Assembly (NCBI RefSeq): GCF_025766255.1
Contig: NW_026516859.1
Span: 1 to 57,656 of the forward strand
Origin: Zychaea mexicana
Taxonomy: Eukaryota; Mucoromycota; Mucoromycetes; Mucorales; Lichtheimiaceae
Direction: 5' to 3'
Length of the DNA stretch: 57,656 nucleotides
Both the position numbers and the translations under genes were made by a program. How positions within the stretch are numbered: the first letter of the stretch is position 1; each line of letters begins with the position of its first letter. Shown one piece after another: positions 33,062-46,385 of the stretch. A model generated the notes under the pieces. It was not told the DNA's origin and made no database searches. It saw only the letters and a list, made by a program, of their open reading frames with translations.

Positions 33062-34133
33062 ATGCCTACCATACGTGAAATCAACGCACAAAGAGAGCGC
33101 GAAGCAGAATCCCGTCGTGTGGCCATCCAGTAGGAGAATGCTACTGCTTACGAGCGTGCATTGACAGAAGAACGGCTGCAAAGGGTGGAGACGGAAAACA
33201 GGTTGCTGCTCGAACGGATGACGTCGATAGGTGATACAGTTTCGCGCCTGTCCGAAGCGCGTCCTGAGCATGGGCAGCAAGAACCCGGTGTGGTCCAAAC
33301 AGCGAGCACGCCAGGCCGTTTGCCAACTATTTCCGTAGAAAACAATTATACAACGGCGAGCAATGGATTAGCAGTACATTGATGACTATGATGTGTTTGA
33401 TAGGAGGCCATCCGCGACTACAATCGTACCCTGGGTGATCGTGGTTTCTGTTTCTTGACTGTGTTCACAGATCAATATAATCGCGCTGCTCGTGATCTGA
33501 TCGTCAGGTATGTGAACAGCTTGAGCCATATCAGCGTCAACAAGCGTCGTTTGTTGGACATGGTGTATATGTTCTTTGATAACGAGCGTACGAAGTCGCG
33601 ACGACCGCCTTCCGCTGCTGAAGAACTGAAAGTGGTTCGGCGACGTTATCAGCGACGCAATACAGTAAGGTCATATAGATTAATTGGTGAGAATATGGCT
33701 ATTTGTTGGTAATAAAGGTAATGTTTAATATATACAAGAAATTGCAACGGCGATTACGAGCCCACGAGAACCATTCTGCTCAATTCGATGAGCTCTACCT
33801 CTACCCAGATGGTTCTCGGTTGCTCCAGCACAAGTGCTAGTCTGATGAAGAGACAGACACGGAAGGCAGCACCAATGGGAAGCAGTTGTTGGTGCTGGTG
33901 CCTGAATGGGGTACCGATAGGTAAGACGCTTGCATGAGTGTTTAAAGGTTATGTCATGGAGCTGATGACATCTGTAGGCAAACGAGTTTTTTGCAAAACT
34001 GGACGAGATTGTGGCTGCTGGTGCTGGTCTCCGGAATCAGCGAGCGGCACTTGTTGGTAGAACAAGGGTTAGCAGAGCGGTGGATTTGGCACCTGAAGTG
34101 GTGTCTACGCTGCCAGCTTGGGCTCACCATTAG
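33062..34133 (+). pseudogene. Unrecognised multi-exon coiled-coil gene
   Basis: Exon 1 (33062-33334) starts MPTIREINAQREREAESRR and has a charged, heptad-like coil; it contains one TAG after residue 23. Intron 33335-33403 (GTAGAA to GATAG, 69 bp) and intron 33665-33738 (GTAAGG to CAAG, 74 bp) both preserve frame, with exon 2 (33404-33664, 87 codons) including LVPFTDQ-like FLTVFTDQYNRAARD. Exon 3 (33739-33920) has one TAG (HKC-x-SDEE). The last exon, about 33978-34133, reads NEFFAKLDEIVAAGAG but needs a one-base adjustment at the GTAAGA-TAG intron. I do not recognise the family. Two stops and the frame problem suggest decay. Confidence 0.5.
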
Positions 34134-34774
34134 AAAAATAAATCGGTTGCACGGTTTCCGTGTGGGTATGGGGAGGGCAAAAGTAGTTATGTGTGTACTG
34201 TTTCGTAAGAGGATTGTTTAGGGGAGGGGGACTCAGAAATGCAATTGATATTGGGGGTCAGAAGAAAAAGTCTTCGCCATATTTTGGGGTGACATACAAA
34301 ACGAACACGCGTCCTTTCTTTGTTCCCTTTCTTCTCTTTCCTGGTTTTTTTCTGTTAATCTTTACACTGAACAGCATCTCCTTCATTCGACGCTCTATTC
34401 TCGATACACTCGAAGGAAGGGTATTCAGTACACATACAAGCTGCCGCACATTCACAAAAAAGCCTCATTGTTGGAACCAGCATTTGGTACGGTTGGCCTT
34501 GTATATACACGCGTTCCTAGATACTATACAGAACCATCTCTTTGTACAAACGAACACTTTTCTTTATACAACATAATGTGCTGTTAATCGTTTCGCTGAC
34601 GAGCTCAGCAAGAATGTAGGCACTTACGTAGCTGTTTCGACAGTTGAATGGACATGTAAAGGCCAAGAACGAATTTTTTAAGGCAGTGAACGGTTTTGTT
34701 TGTTAAGGAGGAGAGATGAAAGTATAAATGTAGAGATGGGATATTCATGCGGAAAGTAAAGGTTTGCCCTTATG
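34134..34774. other. Spacer between the coiled-coil gene and the left Plavaka
   Basis: No gene is supported. It may contain the outer end of the left Plavaka element, but I cannot define a terminal repeat because the matching end on the right is lost at 54960. Confidence 0.4.
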
Positions 34775-37700
34775 CTAACATTTTTTAGGCAAGGGAATGA
34801 CTACTGTTGTTCCATCATTATCATCGTCTAGGCTATCATATTTAACGACTGCAACTTGTGTGTTCAAACGGTGAACAGGCACGATGCAATCGCTACTCTC
34901 GGCTCGAAATCGACTACTCCATGTTGTTTCCAAGTACTCATCCGTGAAGGAGGGAGGAGGAACATCATCGTCGCGCGAAGCATACCATCGTACAAATGCA
35001 AATACATGCTCTGTTGGCACCTATCTATGGTCAACACATGCGAAGAAATACTGTATTTCACATGGCCATGCAACTGCGGTGGCTGTGGACTAGTATTACG
35101 TTGCCCTGATTCGTACAGAACTTGTACATGCGCTCCTCGCCGAGATCGTGCTGCCATGCTCCGGTAAGTCTGACCCATGATGTCAACTGTCTTGATCTTC
35201 TGATAATAATTGCTAACGATTTCCAAGCCAGTTACGGGGTACCAGAAATGGTCGAAAGCTTGGTCGTATACATGATCGTAGAATTCATACAGATATTCAT
35301 ACAATGTGTCAGGCATGGTCGCGGTCGGTCCAGTTTTCAGAGGGTAAGAGCTTGGGGGCAATGGCTCAGATCCTGTCGCTTCTTCTGTGCCCGTTGACCA
35401 TAAGTAGAACCCATGAATGTCAAATCGAAGTGGGTCAACGTCAGAAGTTTGCTGGATGGGTTGAATATAATCAAGGAAACGAGTTAAATATTCAAAGTGA
35501 TGTGGCGGTCTTGGAATCGACCTTCAAACAGCAAGAAAATCACACCACCAGTCTTTTGCAGAAACCGTTTCAATGAAAGTCACTTCGAAAGACTCCTTCT
35601 GGTTTGTATCGATCTCTTTCAGATACCCGTTGTATCTCTCAAAGCTGAAGAGCCAGAAGCCGTACAAGGGGCCGAAATCAAGGATCGTCATATCCAGATG
35701 CATATGTAAGTGCATGTTTGGTGTTACTGCTTCTGCGCCATACCAGTCTTCAACACCAGTGCAAAAATTCAGCAAATTTGCGTGTACAAATCGACCTCGC
35801 TCTTAGTAATCGATGGCTTTACTAGTAAACGGCATGCATTGACAAAAAGCAGCCAATTCTGAAGCAAACGATCTTCGAGGTGTCCCTGCAGCACAAAAGG
35901 TGAATACACTAGGCACCATGACTTCCAATCATCAGCAGTCATGAACGAAAAACCACTTTCGATCTTACGCTTCAAGGAAACATAGTCGGGTGGGAGGACA
36001 ATGCCATCAGCCAGTCTAGGTATATGGTCATTCACAGAACAAGATCATGACATCCATCTATTAACAACGATAGCAACAAACGCAATAAAGAACTGCTACT
36101 AAAACTTACGTTTGCATTTCCTTCAGATCTCGATTTGTCAGATGCGCATCTTCGATCCAAAGTTTTGTCATATGTTTAGCAGTACCAAGGAACAAATTAT
36201 GCATTGGGTCGATAATAGTACAACGAACGGGATCAAAGTAGCGTAGGCGATGAAGCTCTGACCATCTCGTCCCAGTTTCACGTTCGATCTGTCGCCGAGC
36301 AGCCATAGTAGCAGCATATTTCCATCGAGTGGCATCACCCAAATTGCCTTCCTTCGTGCGCAGCTCCCAATCATCGACTTCGAAACCAGAGTAGTTTATA
36401 CTCGATGTACCCTCGAAGACGGCGAACTGGCGAAGGCATTTATGGCAAGCACAGAGGCTTGCATGGGACGTGGATCCACTAGTTTTTCGAGCAGCAGGGA
36501 TGTCGCATGCATTGTTGAGCAAAGCTACCCGGACAAGAGCGCCTTCTGTTGGATTGCTGTAGGTGCTGATCCTTTTTCCATATACCACTCCAACAATTCA
36601 TCAACCAGTGGACGAAGGTAATGATTCATACAGATGTACTTGGCTCACTTGGACCTGGCATGATACCAACAAGGATTACATTCTCTGTTTTAAAGCGCTC
36701 TGACTGCGGCAAGTTGTTGACAGTCAAGTATAGAGCACCGCACGAGTACGTAGAATTGATAAACGGACCAAACCAATCAACGTTAAGCGTCAACAACAAC
36801 GAATGATATAAAGAAACGAATGGGGCACCACTTCTATCAAGGATACACGCCACATATCGCCATCATAGATGTCAAAAAATTTGTTTTCATATCGTGTGCG
36901 GGAACGCCATTGTTCAATTTTTGCCTCGAACCCTGGTCGCTTGAAAAGCCTCTGTATACTAGCAGCCAAGGGCTGGTACACAAATTCCTTTACTGGAGAT
37001 AGGCGACTCTTAATGCTTTGAACAATCTGGTGCCGCACAATCCTTGGTATCGAATGTCGTCATTGGTGCATTCGGTGGTGCAATCGTCGGATCGTTTCAG
37101 GTAGAGACTGTGGCACCGGGAACACGACACATATAAGACGATGTTGTCTGTTAAGACAGAGAAGCTATATTATACTATGCAGGGTAGCAAGTGAACGAGG
37201 GATATGGGCATCCGGGCCAAGGAGATCTGCAAGCAGGACTGAGAAAAACTCGATAACTATGCCTGAAATATGCTCAGAAAAAAAATACAACTGGAACAAG
37301 ACAAGGAAAACGAGGACGAGTGCAACTGGATGTCGATAATGCTGAAGTAGCATTCTTTCTGATGCTGAATTATCGAGGTAAGTGATATCTTTTTTTAAGA
37401 AACACTTATTTAGTATTACTATGCAAGTGAATATAATAAAATTGTCCTTTGGGAACCGACCTCCTGTTATATCGACTATATCGTCTTCCTCGTTGCTGTA
37501 TCCCCACTCAATGTCGTCCGCATCCAATACACGAGCATGAGCACCAACCACAGTCTCACTATCGCTATCACCACCGTTTTCGAATATGTTATCCTCAATG
37601 TCGAGAGGTATTCTGCGGTTGGCATTGACAGCTACATTTAGAGATAATTCGTTATTAGTCGATCTATCAACAATTCTACTCAACAACTTATCATACCTTG

Positions 37701-38148
37701 AGGATGAGGGTAGGGAAGTGAAAGGGACTCCGGAGACAAAGGATGAATAGGAGAAGGGGGGTTGCCATCATCAATATCCATCGTATCATCACCATAATGC
37801 CATATCCGCGTTAGAATTGCCTGCTAGTGGAGGGGGAAAACACTGGATTCACCAGTACTATCTATGGTTACGCCATTGCCAACTGATGATGGGACGTGTT
37901 ATTACTCAAGGATTCATAGAGAGCGATCATACTAGCCACTATATTCGAAGTCAAATATCATTATTACCATACTGATGCTTGGAAAAGTAGCTTATAAAAT
38001 ACATCCTGCTGTGTCTCGCCTCTTAGTACAACGTGATCACGCTCATCGTGGTTTTGCCGTACTCGATTTGTCACCAACTCATAACCCCGTAGGTTTGACC
38101 TACTGTACGTTCGATAGTAGCAGCAACCATACGTCTATTGCTTGCCAT
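34775..38148 (-). pseudogene. Plavaka-type (CACTA/Tnp2) transposase, left arm copy, broken
   Basis: The minus-strand gene runs from ATG 38146-38148 (MASNRR, short first exon) through an acidic region (37460-37690), a zinc-binding block (VSCSRCHSLY-like, about 37040-37150), the Tnp2-like core and the C-terminal block ending PLPKKC at 34775. The core includes LTLNVDWFGPFINS and the CHKC motif (36106-36588). A frame break between the zinc block and KSRLSPVKEF is shared with the right copy. Extra breaks unique to this copy include one after GDMWR (about 36840). Its C-terminus is complete, unlike the right copy. Introns near 37390-37470 and 36050-36110 are likely. Confidence 0.82.
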
Positions 38149-38734
38149 TATGCATCAACAAAAAAGCGAATGTAGATAAAAGATTAACCTCAAAAGAATT
38201 CACTTTTATATAAGAAAAAGCTTCCCTTGAACGGGGTCGTCTTTAATAATTCAGGGGTTGTTGCTCCTACACTGTCCCTAGCTTTTCAAATCTCTACTTA
38301 ATCGCATTAGTCATTCACAACAATGAAAAAAAAATGCATTCTATCAGCATCGTAACATATGCTGCTTTGTAATACACTGAGAATGTTTTTATATATAAAA
38401 ATGCATTGTAGCATCCTTTTTTTTGGATCCAACTGGTTTCGGCATGACATCAAATTATATATATAAGAGCGGCATTTTTCGGCACTTTACATATGTTTGT
38501 AAGAGAGCAGTATGAAAAGTACATATGATCTTTTGAAGCAAGGGCTGTAGGGGGATTATGAAGATGCAGAACAGTGGTAGTGCGAGACCCGTCACTTTTT
38601 TTTAGGTTTATGCTTTTATACTTATTGGAACGAGGAAAAAAAGCTGCATCTGATGGTATATTATTTATATGAAAATAATCAGAATTGGTTGGATAACAGC
38701 AAAAACCAGTTTTTCAAAAAACATTTACACTAAA

Positions 38735-38815
38735 GTTTGGTAAAAGGGGGATTTAAACTCGCGCCTTCTACTAAAAGTAGGACATAAGGCTAGTGCGTTA
38801 GACCACTTCACCAAC
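38735..38815 (-). other. tRNA-like sequence, left arm
   Basis: The reverse complement has a good Pol III box A (TGGTGAAGTGGT) and a weaker box B (AGTTTAAATCC). The ends GTTGGTG and TACCAAAC can pair with one bulge, and a D-arm-like GTG/CAC and a CTACT/AGTAG hairpin are present. I cannot fit a normal anticodon arm, so this is a decayed tRNA or a tRNA-derived head and not a proven tRNA. Confidence 0.45.
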
Positions 38816-38881
38816 GCAAAGATTTTAAAAAATTAAGTATACATATCTGCTTTTACTGTAGCCCAGGAAAATCAATTACCT

Positions 38882-40139
38882 ATCTATTTCCTTTTTAGGA
38901 AGTCACGTGATCTAAGCCACTTAGCAAGCCACTGAGCCACTGGGTAAATTCTTATAGTCACCCCTTGGGGCTTAGTAAGTGGCTTAGATCACGTGACTTC
39001 CTAAAAAGGAAATAGAGGGGATAAGGTTTTCCAACGGCTAAACGTTTTCCGCGGACTTGCTAAGTGGCTTAGATCACGTGACTTCCTAAAAAGGAAATAG
39101 ATGGGTAATTGGTTTTCCCAACGGCTAATCGTTTTCCGGACTAAGCAATAGCAGACATATATGCTTTAGTTTTTTCAAAACTTTGCGTTGGTATATAGGT
39201 GTTTTTTAGTTACTCCATCCTTAAATATCTCTCCTTCTATAGATCATAGCTCATCTATTATTAATGCTATTGCTATAAAACTTTGTAGGCATATACAGAT
39301 GATGTATATACATCTATATATGTTTTTACTGAAGACAGTCACATTGCTTATTTTAGACATTACATAAGAGGATGTGTAAAAATCACTAAAAGTAGCTTTA
39401 TTTAAGGTGGATTAAGACTTCTAGAAGGTGCAATATTGTAGCTACAGTGCTGTAAAGTGCAGTACATGTATCTATCATATATGGCAACAACATAACAAAA
39501 CGGCAATAGCAGTCACATAGTATATAGGCTTTTTTTCTTGAGAAAACTTTATTCTCAGAGCTATTACTAGCCAATGAGATGTACTACAGAGCTATGATAA
39601 GAATTCTGTTATATAAATCAAATGCTGTGCAGTCATTGGTAGGCTCAAAATTAGCAGTCACATCTCTAGATTTTTACTTTACATAGTAACTGATGACTTT
39701 TTTTGGAGAATTATTTTCTCAAAGGGGTTTCTCGTCAACTAAACACCCTACAGTGCCCTACTAAAGATCCTACTAATTAAGTCACATCTTAGCTATCTAC
39801 TCATATAATTGTTATGGCGATTCAACCACATTTCTTTTTTCTCATTTTTTTCATACTTATAAGTTGCTCTCATTTCGCTCTGAACAGAGAATACCATACC
39901 CCAATGTAGTAATGGAAGATACATTTTCTATTTTCCTTCTAAAAGAGGGCTTCTCAGAGGCCTCCATGGTGGCTCGCTCGCATCGATATAAAAGGAAACT
40001 GTCACTTGCAACAATAAAATATCGAAAGAAAAATATACCCTCTATTTTTCTTTATTTTATCTGCTTTTATCATAAAAATAAACAATATTCCACTATCAGC
40101 TATTATTCGCCACCCAGCGAAGAAAGCATTGGTAGAGTA
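38882..40139 (+). mobile_element. Repeat C, left arm copy
   Basis: It matches 55883-57084 in the same orientation and the reverse complement of 49744-51010. It starts with units of about 80 bp containing GGCTTAGATCACGTGACTTCC, in both orientations. The rest is unique sequence ending near GAAGAAAGCATTGGTAGAGTA. A small frame MLSFRSEQRIPYPNVVMED recurs in all copies. No known transposase is seen. Probably a non-autonomous mobile repeat. Confidence 0.7.
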
Positions 40140-40639
40140 ATTAAGACAGGGAATAAGCATAGTGTCAACCTATGTGCGAAGCACAAACTGAGCGAAGCGA
40201 AGAAAGCATGAGGAGAGTGATTAGGATAGGAATAAAGCATAAGTTCCTTATTCTGCCCCGACTTTAACTTTGCCCCCCCCCAGTTTTCAATTTTTTGAAA
40301 GTCAGATAGGTGAAGGGTAGCAGGCACAGAATAAAGGGACTTGGAGAAAAAATTGAGTACAGTAGTATATGTTTTGTCAGCGATTAAAAAAAAGCATTGT
40401 AACTACATGGGGTGCCATTTATCTTGAGACAAGGTAATTATAAAAGTGCATTTGTAAATCGTAAAGCTCATTGAGAATGGGGAGCGATAGCTAAATAGCA
40501 CAGGGAGAGCAATTACGATTTGCGGCAGAAATAAGCATCTGCACTTTTATACTAACGGTCACTGTCAAACCTGCTCAAATCAATTCCCATAGACACAACT
40601 GTAACAGCGATTCGAGATGAAGTTGGACTCAACACTTAA

Positions 40640-41021
40640 TTATAATATATCGGTGAGATGGAGGTAAGAACGAACGTATATATTGGATATACATAGGTGT
40701 GTGCACGCGTGTGTGTTTGTTGGTATAGCATTGCGGTAAAAACGAAGGCCTTTATTGTCTTTGTTCTTGCTCCAAACGCACACGAGCATTTTACCGATTC
40801 CTTTCCATCGACGTCGACGCTTCCACCATTCAATAATCCAAACGTCAATGGCCCTTGATGAACGACGAAAAACATACAAGAACTTGTTACGGCGTGTTGG
40901 TACTCGATGACAAATACTTTTATAATACTCGTTACCATACCTCGCGTATAAACACACACAATGTCCAACCCGTTTGGCATTCGCACTCCCTCAAGGATAG
41001 TATCAGTGGTTGGATATAGGA
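40640..41021. other. Inner arm segment, no recognised gene
   Basis: This pairs with 48568-49255. A GT-rich tract (GTGTGTGCACGCGTGTGTG) lies near 40698. Frames exist on both strands but none matches a family I know. The right arm has about 290 bp more here. Confidence 0.4.
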
Positions 41022-42520
41022 GTGATAAAAAAATGGTATACAGTAGTCGCATTTAATAAATAATTGGTAGTACATGAAGAAATATATAATGATGCAGTGA
41101 TTGGGCACCTTTATTTAAAGTGCTTTAGATATAGCATTGAAGTGACAGAAAAAAAGGTTTTTTCATCGAATATGTGGTATTGTTGAATCAGTTGTTTTGT
41201 CAGATTATTAAGAAGGCAATATGGTCAATATTGAACACGTCATTTGTTCCTGATTCCTAATCTCATAGCTACATCTCGAAATCTCAAACACAAACAACAC
41301 CCCAAACGCTTCTACTACTATTCCTGCTACTACTACTACCCTCCCAGTTTTGATCTCGGCCAACCTTGCCCAGGCACGCCCTGAAAAAGTTGCCTGTCTT
41401 GTGTGGGAGCAACGCTTGAAGCAGCAACCACAGGAAACTGGTGAATGCTGGTGTACAAAGACAAGTGGTCCCGCAGGATGAGGAAGCGAAGAAGCAGAAA
41501 AAAGCAGAAGCGGCAGGCGAAGGTTAATATGGACATGCATAAAATGGGAAATTTAGCACAAATGTTTACACATGATGCAGTAGGTGTTCATAAGCCAAAA
41601 CGACAGCGCAAGGTGACGAAGCTTTGGACGATCCGTTACCGCTGCCATCGTGCAACTCTGAGCTCCAGTACTGTGGAACTCGATCAAGAGAACTACGATG
41701 TAGATGGTGTTAAGCTATGTCTAGTTCAGAAAAAAAGCAAGCAAGTTGGATGCACAGCTAAGCTTAAGGTCACTTGCTATGCTGAAGATTCTAGCTATAC
41801 TCAGTTTGAGTATACTGGTGTCCATACTGGCCATACACCCAGCAGTGTTGAAGATGTCCAATATCTGTAGAATACACCAGAGGTCAACCAATGAATCTTG
41901 GAAGAATTGTGCAAAGGATATAACGTTCGTGATATCAGAATGTACCTGCAGCATGAATATCAAGCATTGCCGAGCAGCAGCCGTGCAGCACACATCAATA
42001 CTGTTGATGTCTATAATATATATTATAGATATCGGCAGGAATTGTGCTTAAAAGCTGAAGATGATTTTGCTTCAGTTGAAGCATGGCTCAATGATTCCGC
42101 TCCCAGGGCTATCATGTTTGGATCGGTGCTAATCCTAGCTACGCAACGAATGCTGGAATTCCTAGCCAACAGCTTTCGAAAGAGCACTTTGCTTTCGGAT
42201 TTGTTGCTCCATGGCAAAAAGAACATTTGTTGGGTACCTCTGGCAAGTTTATCTGTTTGGATGCAACCTATGACGTCTCCCAATATCCTGGATGTGTCCT
42301 ATACACGATGGTTATTCGTCACCCTGTAGTTGGCCGTGGCGTTCCTGTTTCATACTTGCTGACCACTGATAAGTCATCGACTCCTCTGATCAGTTGGTTC
42401 CAGTCATTGGCTTCTCTTAGACTTGATCCTGTTCGCTTTACAATCGATCGTGATTTCGCCGAAGACAACGCCATTACATCCGTTTGGGCGCAATCAACGA
42501 TTCAACATTGCCTATGGCAT

Positions 42521-42529
42521 GTTAAGCGC
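42521..42529 (+). repeat. MULE-2 target duplication, left
   Basis: GTTAAGCGC occurs here and again at 47318-47326. The MULE-1 frame reads WHVKR up to this point and continues in the same frame after the second copy. Confidence 0.88.
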
Positions 42530-43460
42530 AAAACCCTTATGTCCACCCCATTTTAACAGAGGGGAGTCCCCCCCAAAACCGAAAATTTTAAACTCCAATT
42601 TCAGAGTCACGGCGTGTGGTGCGTCAGTGCTGTGAGCAACGCCATTTATTCACAAACCACAAAAAAAAAAGAAGTACTGGTCATTAACAATCAATACACA
42701 ATCACTAAGAAAAGACATACACGGTCATTGAGGATAAGTGCTTGGAGCCAAGTTAGAAATGCCATTGAATAGAATGGAGAACAATTTGACAGCAGACACT
42801 TGAAAAAAAAACAAAGACGAAGGGAAAAGACAACAACAAAGTACTGGCGGGACAAAGCACGGATCCTTTTACAAACACACTGACGATTCTACTGCAAAGA
42901 TCTCAACACAAGATGCAGTAATGGAATGGCTATTTGAAGCAGGGGACGATCCAAGGGTTAAAGAGAAGAAAAGGGGGACAAAAAGTTCAAAGCTATACAC
43001 TATGAAGGAGCTTTGCTTAACCGCCGGTCTCTTGAGATCTCGCTCTTAGGCATCGTGCATTTTGACGTAGGACATTGGCATTTCGACACACGGTTACAAT
43101 TCACGATGGAATGAACGATTATTGAACGATGAAGGCCAGCTAATATTGTACCTGTGGTTCTTAACGGGTATGCTTTTTTTTTTTGCTATAGTGCATTCGT
43201 GCTATATTCTCAACGATGTGCTAATATATATATAGGCAGGATCAGTCAAAGGTATTATATTGTTGGCTCTTTCAGCCATGCGTTGTAAAGGAGTTCGTGT
43301 TCAAGAAAAGAGGGACGTTTTAGGTAAAGCATAGAAAATATGATATGTAAGCAAGCGTCGAATATGATTGGCAATATACTAATTCCCTCTATTCTCTCTT
43401 AAAACCAAAGATACACGTACCTGTCAATACATCATAGGGACCAAAACATGCGAGTACTAT
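42530..43460 (+). repeat. MULE-2 left terminal inverted repeat
   Basis: It is the reverse complement of about 46386-47317 with a few percent differences. It contains no gene. The inner limit is blurred near the GGGACCAAAA block. Confidence 0.88.
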
Positions 43461-43833
43461 ATTTATGCTTATGGTATGATGTTAGAAGTGTAGGTAAGTC
43501 CCTACCCAAAGTCATGGAAGTAAAGTGCCGTTAATAAATAGTATATATGAATAAAGCTTTTATAGTAAAATGTCTCTTCAATACTACATGGATCCTTCAT
43601 CTCTAAAACACAGAATAATACATATATGGAGGGGAATCGTGCATCTCTTATTATTGCACCATCTGATGATAAATGTCAATATGAGACAAAACCTTTGTGC
43701 GTTCTGTTAAAGTATGATCATGAATAATTGAGAATCGCGGACCTAGTATAGTCTGCAGTAGAAAGATCAAAAAAATAAACAAGCGCCCTCTTCAATACAC
43801 ATACTTTTCTACTACTGCTATTATAAACACGCA

Positions 43834-46262
43834 ATGTCCAACAACAACAGCAACACGCCTATTATTCTCGACCTCGAAAACGAGAGTGTTCCAGAGTGGC
43901 TACCGATTGCAACCTACAGAGCAACGATCGAGCGCGCACCTCAAGTGTCTGGTCATTGCTGGGTGAAAAAAGATCACCAAAATGGCAAAGGAATTCCGAT
44001 CTGTGAAAGCAATGGCAATGAGATCCAACAAGCGAATGACGCGACGATTTCGGGAGAAGTTGTTGAGGAAAACGAAGTAGAAGAAAGTAGAGGTATAATA
44101 AATCAACAATGAATACAAATAAGGAAAAATTAATTATGTACCTGCATTAATCTATCTCACAATATAACATCACTTATAGACATCCACCCTGCCAAAAGAG
44201 CTCGTAAAAGAAAAGTGAAATGGTCCGAGCGTTATGTTTGCCATCGTTCTGGAGGCGTCCGTGTACGCAACGATCGTGTCAAAGGTGGTGCATCAAAGTC
44301 GATCCGTATCTGCCAAAGATCACAGAAAATTGGCTGTCCAGCTCGCTTCAGAGCAGTATGCTATGAAGAGGAGCCAGAAAAGGTGTATTTGTTCTTTACT
44401 GGAGGTCATCCAGATCATACTCCTGGTAGCGGCGAAGATGTCAAGTACTTGCCCAATTCACAAGAAATCAAGAGCAAGATCCTTCAAGAATTGCATAAGG
44501 GATACAACGTACGTGACGTGCGCTTGTATATGCAGCGTGAATACTGCACTATTGGTGACAACAGACGTGAAGCATACGTGAACACAGTAGATGTATACAA
44601 CATTTACTACAAGTATCGTCAAGAGAAATCGCAGAGAAATGATGATGACTTCTCGTCTTTGTCTTTGTGGTTGCAACACCTTGAATCGATCGGATATTTT
44701 GTGTGGATCAATGAAAAGATCACCATTGATGAAAACCAGCAACAGCAAGCAGTAAAGTGTCTTACCGAAGATAACTTTACGTTCGGTTTCTTTGCTCCTT
44801 GGCAGAAGGATTTGCTCTTGAATGCCAAGTTTATTTCTCTTGATGCCACTCACGATGTCAGCCAGTACTCTGATGGTATTTTATATACCATGGTTATTCG
44901 CCATCCAGTTGTAGCTCGAGGTGTTCCAGTTGCCTACCTCTTTACCAATACCACTGCCTCTGCTCCCCTTGGTGCCTGGTTCCATCAGCTTGCTTCTTTT
45001 GGTGTAAACCCACATCGCATCACTATTGACTGCAGCCTGCCTGAGGATAATGCCATCCGCGCTGTCTGGCCCTCATGTACGATCCAGTTTTGCACCTGGC
45101 ATGTCATGCGCTCATGGATGAAAAACGTCCGTTCCAAGATCAAGTCGTCGCCTGGTAGAAGCAAGGCCATCGCCATGCAGATTGCCCGTGAGAAGCTACG
45201 CGCATTGATGTACGAACGTAATGTTGATACATTTCAACAACTGCTCCACGAGTTCTTGTCTACTTTTGGTAGATACCAAAAGCCCTTTATTACTTACTTT
45301 CAGAAATACTGGGTTACTGGTGAACAAGGCTGTGATCGGTGGGCTGCATGCTACCAACCTGCAGTTTACACGAACATGGAGACAAACAACTATGTTGAGT
45401 CATGGCACAACCAGCTGAAGACAATTTATCTGAAGCGCAAACGTGTCCATCGTCTTGACTTGTTGATGAGTATCCTGACGTTCGATGTCGAGTTTGACGT
45501 CCAGCAAGAAGTCAAACGTCTAACGTACCGAGTTGGGCGTATGAGCAAGGATGAACGGCATCTTCGTGTGCAGGAAATAGAGGCTGAGACCGTTGATGAA
45601 CAGCTGTTGTCTGCAATGGTGAATGTCAGTATGGAGGACGAGTTCGTTGTCAGCTCCTTTCAGTTGGATGGCATCACCTATATGGTAAGCAGTATATCTC
45701 TTCAATCTTCATCCAGTTTATATCCTCGATGATTACCATAACTCTATAGTACCTGTGGTAAGTATTGACTTCTTTTTATTTCCTGCACATTTAGGTGAAG
45801 GTCGAGGATGGGCAGCTGGTATCTTGCTCGTGCCCTGCTTTTGAACGTTGGCATCGCCCATGCAAGCATATGTTTCTTGTTGAACGGAAGGAGAAGGATG
45901 TAAAAGTTCGCCCATCATTGGAAGCATGGCATACTGCATTGCAAACTGCTGCCACCAGCACATCAACTGATCCAAGCCTTCAGCAACAGCAAAATGAACA
46001 GCAGGATGTCCAATCCGAAATGGAGCAAGAACTATCACCAACAGATAGTTTTGCTAAAGCAATCCAACAGCATACAGCAACAATTACTGCCTTAAAACGC
46101 AAGTTTGAAAGCAGAATGGTTCAAGCACGCAACCACGAACAATTGAGCTTGCTGACCGATCGTCTGCAAAAGCTCACCGAAGAAGCACAAGGCATTAGCA
46201 ATGAGTTGTCTGACATTGCCGTTGTTCCCCAAAACTCCCGTTTCCGCCATCAAAATGCATAA
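43834..46262 (+). CDS. MULE-2 transposase (three exons, intact)
   Basis: Exons 43834-44092, 44180-45684 and 45795-46262 join in frame to 743 codons. The introns have GTATAA...TATAG (87 bp) and GTAAGC...TTTAG (110 bp). The N-terminus is acidic, then a basic patch (KRARKRKVKW) and a FAR1-like zinc region (GCPARF, GGHPDH). The MULE core has Asp in FISLDATHD (about 308), Asp in ITIDCSLPED (about 370), CTWH (about 391-394) and Glu in METNNYVESWHNQLK. A SWIM finger VSCSCPAF...PCKHMF starts exon 3, followed by a Gln-rich coiled coil. The protein should cut and move its own TIR-bounded DNA in the nucleus. The start was chosen because it is the first ATG after the left repeat that splices to the conserved part. 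Confidence 0.9.
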
Positions 46263-46385
46263 CCGAACTTGTTTCTTTTTTTTTGTCCTTTATTGTATCC
46301 CTTTCTCTATAGACTTTATACTTATATATTAGCCCTTGTTTTACTTTCTTCCACTCTTGTTTCTTCTTTACAGACATATATAGTA

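Larger units (their letters stand above)
34949..41022 (+). repeat. Left arm of the 20-kb inverted repeat
   Basis: It is the reverse complement, with scattered differences, of 48568-54960. Paired positions sum to about 89590-89910 along the whole arm. Contents are the Plavaka pseudogene, a tRNA-like sequence, repeat C and an inner segment with a GT-rich tract. The outer end is set by E2 cutting the right arm, so the repeat may once have been longer. Confidence 0.9.

Noticed and set aside
38904..39090. TCACGTGA units as a centromere CDEI-like element
   Set aside because: The match to the yeast CDEI core is short, the sites lie in a mobile repeat, and no other centromere features are seen.
39864..40211. 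Small ORF in repeat C conserved in three copies as a possible gene
   Set aside because: The differences between copies are replacement changes and the frame ends vary; conservation is explained by recent copying of the whole repeat.
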